64,000 bases of DNA from an uncultured Collinsella sp. (lineage in GTDB: Bacteria > Actinomycetota > Coriobacteriia > Coriobacteriales > Coriobacteriaceae), in NCBI GenBank assembly GCA_958352845.1, contig CATWQC010000010.1, forward strand, positions 1-64,000, in the 5' to 3' direction. The notes beneath the pieces were generated by a model. The model saw nothing but the letters and a program-made list of their open reading frames with translations. It searched no databases and was not told where the DNA came from. Position numbers and translations under genes: made by a program. Position 1 is the stretch's first letter, and each line of letters opens with the position of its first letter. Below, in pieces: positions 62,010 through 64,000 of this stretch.

Positions 62010-62030
62010 AATACAACAGACTGTTGTATT
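62010..62030. promoter_or_regulatory. 21-bp palindrome, probable TetR operator
   Basis: AATACAACAG, one central base, CTGTTGTATT: perfect dyad, about 50 bp before the activator gene. Position and size fit a TetR-family dimer site. Confidence 0.75.
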
Positions 62031-62042
62031 TAAACTCCGTAT

Positions 62043-62075
62043 AAAAAGCGGCTGCCGAAACGCTTCAGCAGCCGC
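62043..62075 (-). terminator. Intrinsic terminator downstream of the DUF2798 gene
   Basis: On the minus strand GCGGCTGC and GCAGCCGC pair around 12 bases, followed by TTTTTAT. The stretch 62080-62240 between it and the stop codon shows nothing recognisable. Confidence 0.8.
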
Positions 62076-62241
62076 CGAATGCACCAACAGATTGTTCTGC
62101 GCGCTAGCACGTCGGGCAACGGAGCAGCACGGGCCCTCCGGTCATGCGCACCGCTCACGCCCGCGATGTCGCCGAGAGAGCTATCCACGCTTAGGGCTCC
62201 AACCAAGCAAGTCGCCCGCGCTCAGCAGATCCCTAAGCGAG

Positions 62242-62790
62242 CTACTCGCACTCAGGAGCCATAGCCTGCTCCAAGAGCTCGGCATGCTCCTCCTCGAAAA
62301 CCGTCCCCACAGGGAAGGCGCGACGGAAGACGAAGCGGGAAATCGGACCGGCTACCAAAAGGTTCCACGGCAGCGCCATCACAAAATTATGCGGGATGTT
62401 GATCATCCAGATCGCGGGCACGGAATACAGGTTCGCAAGGATGCCGCCGGGCATGTGCGTCAGACCCTCACAGGCACCGTACAGCGACATGATGATGACC
62501 ATGGGAACGACCATGCAGGAGCTGACGGCGAGCGTCATGGCAAGTGGCGAGCTCTTGCCCGGCGTGACCAAGTACTTAAAGGCGAAACCCTTGGCGAGCG
62601 GGCTGGCGACGAACCAGTCGCAGCACATGGCAAAAATGTAGGCAACGGGGAAGCCGAGCCACGCAGTGGCAACGACCTCGCCGTTGATGGCCCCGTGCTG
62701 CAGGGCAACGTTGTAGATGCTCATCCAGAGCACCATGCAAAAGCACATGATAAAGGTGAACAGCAGGCTCTCTCGTTTGTTGATAGGCAT
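62242..62790 (-). CDS. DUF2798-family membrane protein (two repeats)
   Basis: 182 residues, MPINKRESLLFTFIMCFCMVL. About four membrane helices are arranged as two related halves: TFIMCFCMVLWMSIYNVALQ with AYIFAMCCDWFVASPLAKGF, and SSCMVVPMVIIMSLYGACEG with IPHNFVMALPWNLLVAGPIS. Function of the family is not established. The ATG at 62790 lies 12 bases after AGAGGA. An intrinsic terminator lies 45 bases upstream of the start. Confidence 0.75.
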   Translation of the reverse strand: MPINKRESLLFTFIMCFCMVLWMSIYNVALQHGAINGEVVATAWLGFPVAYIFAMCCDWFVASPLAKGFAFKYLVTPGKSSPLAMTLAVSSCMVVPMVIIMSLYGACEGLTHMPGGILANLYSVPAIWMINIPHNFVMALPWNLLVAGPISRFVFRRAFPVGTVFEEEHAELLEQAMAPECE

Positions 62791-62834
62791 AAAGGGCAGA
62801 TTCCTCTCTGTGTTGTACCGCGGCGCCACGCAAC

Positions 62835-62884
62835 AAAAACGGGCGGGCAAGATGGAGCTGTTGGGACTTCATCTCGCCCGCCCG
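62835..62884 (-). terminator. Terminator in the leader of the DUF2798 gene
   Basis: On the minus strand CGGGCGGGCGAGATG and CATCTTGCCCGCCCG form a 15-bp stem followed by TTTTTG, just upstream of the coding sequence. It could be an attenuator or the end of a short upstream transcript. Confidence 0.75.
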
Positions 62885-62998
62885 TGTTACGCGCGTCTGC
62901 GACTACTTATGTGGTGGAACTACCCTAACACGAACGGCGCGCGCTTCGTAAGCGTTGAGTTTGTGGAGATGCAGGGCACCAAAACCCCCGACCCCATA

Positions 62999-63065
62999 AG
63001 TTGCGGTGGAATACGGACTGTTTTGACCCTTTAAGCAACAATTCAGTCCCTATTTCACCGCAACT
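62999..63065. repeat. AGTTGCGGTGGAATA palindrome, copy 3
   Basis: AGTTGCGGTGGAATACGGACTG and its near-complement CAGTCCCTATTTCACCGCAACT (22-base arms). The inner part of the stem (GGACTG/CAGTCC) replaces GTTCCTG/CAGGAAC of the other copies. Confidence 0.8.
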
Positions 63066-63068
63066 CAT

Positions 63069-63101
63069 TTGGTGCAAAGTAACCTGTCCCCCTTGTACCA
63101 A
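63069..63101. repeat. GGGACAGG hairpin after the ThrE-like gene
   Basis: TTGGTGCAA and TTGTACCAA pair around AGTAACCTGTCCCCC, directly next to the stop codon at 63102. Confidence 0.6.
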
Positions 63102-64000
63102 TTAGCTGGTGTGGCGCCAGCGAGGGTCGGTGAGCGTACGCGCCACACCCAGTCCAACGGGCAGAAACGCTACGATGAGCACTGCGCGCACAAACCAGCC
63201 GAGCATATTGACCGTGTCGAAGGTGCACATGTAATACATCGAGCGATACAGATACAAGCCCGGCACCATAATGACAATCGAAGGCACCGTGAGGGCGATG
63301 CGCGGGTAGGTGAGCTTGACTTCAGCCAAGCTTGCGAGCAGCCCCGATACCAGCGCGCCGATAAACGCTGCTGCCTCGGGAGGCATGCCTGCGCTCAGGC
63401 CCAGGAAGGGAAGCACCGTCGGCGCATCGACAAGGGTCAGACGCAGGGTATTGGACACGGCGCCGATCAACCCAGCTGCCGCGGCCATCTTTACCGGGCT
63501 GTTGAACATCACCGAGAAGCCGAATACGCCAACGAAGCTCATCACCACGCGCAGGAGCGTAAGGGCAAGCGGCGAAAGGCCCAGTGGGGCAAAGTCGTCC
63601 GGCGCCAGGCCAACACACTCGGCAACCATCCAACCTACGAGGGTCGCCATCACAATAATCGATACGGCATATGAAAGGCGCTCGATACCGCTTCGCATGT
63701 CGAGCTTAGCGATGTCGAGGCCTGCCGTAATGAGTGGAAAGCCGGGAATCACAAAGAGCATGGCGCCGATATAGCCTTCTTGGTGCGACATTGCCCCCGG
63801 TATGACCTGGCCAAGGCCGAGCAATGCCAGCAGATACGAAACGCAAGCGAGCGCAACGCCGGTCGTCAGCGCGCTGAACTGACCAAGGCCTTGCTTGAGA
63901 ATATGGGAGCGGGCAAAGTTGCCGACACCCGCGCCCACGAACGCGCAGGCCATCTCGATAGGGCCGCCGCCGAGCAAAAAGACGAAGGCGCCGCAAGCAC
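63102..64000 (-). CDS. Threonine/serine exporter, ThrE/YjjP-like (5' end outside window)
   Basis: The 299 visible codons are membrane-rich. ACGAFVFLLGGGPIEMACAF belongs to the end of the ThrE N-terminal family domain, and LLRVVMSFVGVFGFSVMFNS with AFIGALVSGLLASL and YPRIALTVPSIVIMVPGLYLY belongs to the C-terminal ThrE_2 region. It is predicted to export threonine or serine. The frame is open to the window edge, so the true start is not visible. Confidence 0.82.
   Translation of the reverse strand, partial: ACGAFVFLLGGGPIEMACAFVGAGVGNFARSHILKQGLGQFSALTTGVALACVSYLLALLGLGQVIPGAMSHQEGYIGAMLFVIPGFPLITAGLDIAKLDMRSGIERLSYAVSIIVMATLVGWMVAECVGLAPDDFAPLGLSPLALTLLRVVMSFVGVFGFSVMFNSPVKMAAAAGLIGAVSNTLRLTLVDAPTVLPFLGLSAGMPPEAAAFIGALVSGLLASLAEVKLTYPRIALTVPSIVIMVPGLYLYRSMYYMCTFDTVNMLGWFVRAVLIVAFLPVGLGVARTLTDPRWRHTS

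Overview
The window reads as a chromosomal segment of a high-GC Gram-positive gut anaerobe, most likely a Coriobacteriia member close to Collinsella. This is inferred from GC-rich codon use, the style of the translation operons, a fused FeoA-FeoB, an LAXTG-type wall anchor, a clostridial-type 2-hydroxyacyl-CoA dehydratase activator and abundant palindromic repeats. No 16S rRNA gene is present to confirm it.

Layout. 1-2.4 kb: fusA (partial), rpsG and rpsL, all on the minus strand. 2.5-4.8 kb: an ECF sigma factor/DUF4179 module bracketed by two direct copies of a 193-bp structured repeat. 4.8-15.5 kb: rpoC, rpoB, galU, rplL and rplJ, with an L10 leader. 15.7-31.2 kb: an accessory metabolic stretch with an aminotransferase, a DNA glycosylase, a GH13 enzyme, an MFS exporter, feoAB, an esterase, a PTS EIIA, asnS, a WYL regulator and a three-gene ABC importer. 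31.3-37 kb: a wall-anchored 5'-nucleotidase, an MscS channel, and a translationally coupled pair made of a ParB-like/BMP fusion protein and a metallophosphoesterase. 37-42.3 kb: rplA, rplK, nusG, secE, tRNA-Trp, rpmG, tuf and tRNA-Met, -Thr, -Tyr, -Thr. 42.4-43.9 kb: a one-gene HTH/HipA-like module under a perfect 25-bp inverted repeat. 43.9-49.4 kb: the disA-ispD-ispF-cysS-rlmB-yacP run. 49.5-52.2 kb: a manganese riboswitch with mntP, then hipBA. 52.3-64 kb: pepD, clpC, a tetR gene overlapping a giant dehydratase-activator gene, a DUF2798 membrane protein and a partial ThrE-like exporter.

How it fits together. The core is the transcription/translation supply machinery. Three of its promoters share the same sequence just upstream of the -35 box. 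Accessory modules carry visible regulatory DNA: an ECF-type autopromoter, operators for hipBA and for the HTH-HipA gene, a 21-bp TetR-type palindrome and a yybP-ykoY riboswitch.

The most unusual content is, first, several families of dispersed palindromes whose stems differ in sequence but keep pairing; second, the HTH-HipA single-gene module; and third, the apparently cytosolic ParB/BMP-phosphoesterase pair. All product names rest on reading the translations by eye; no database search was run.
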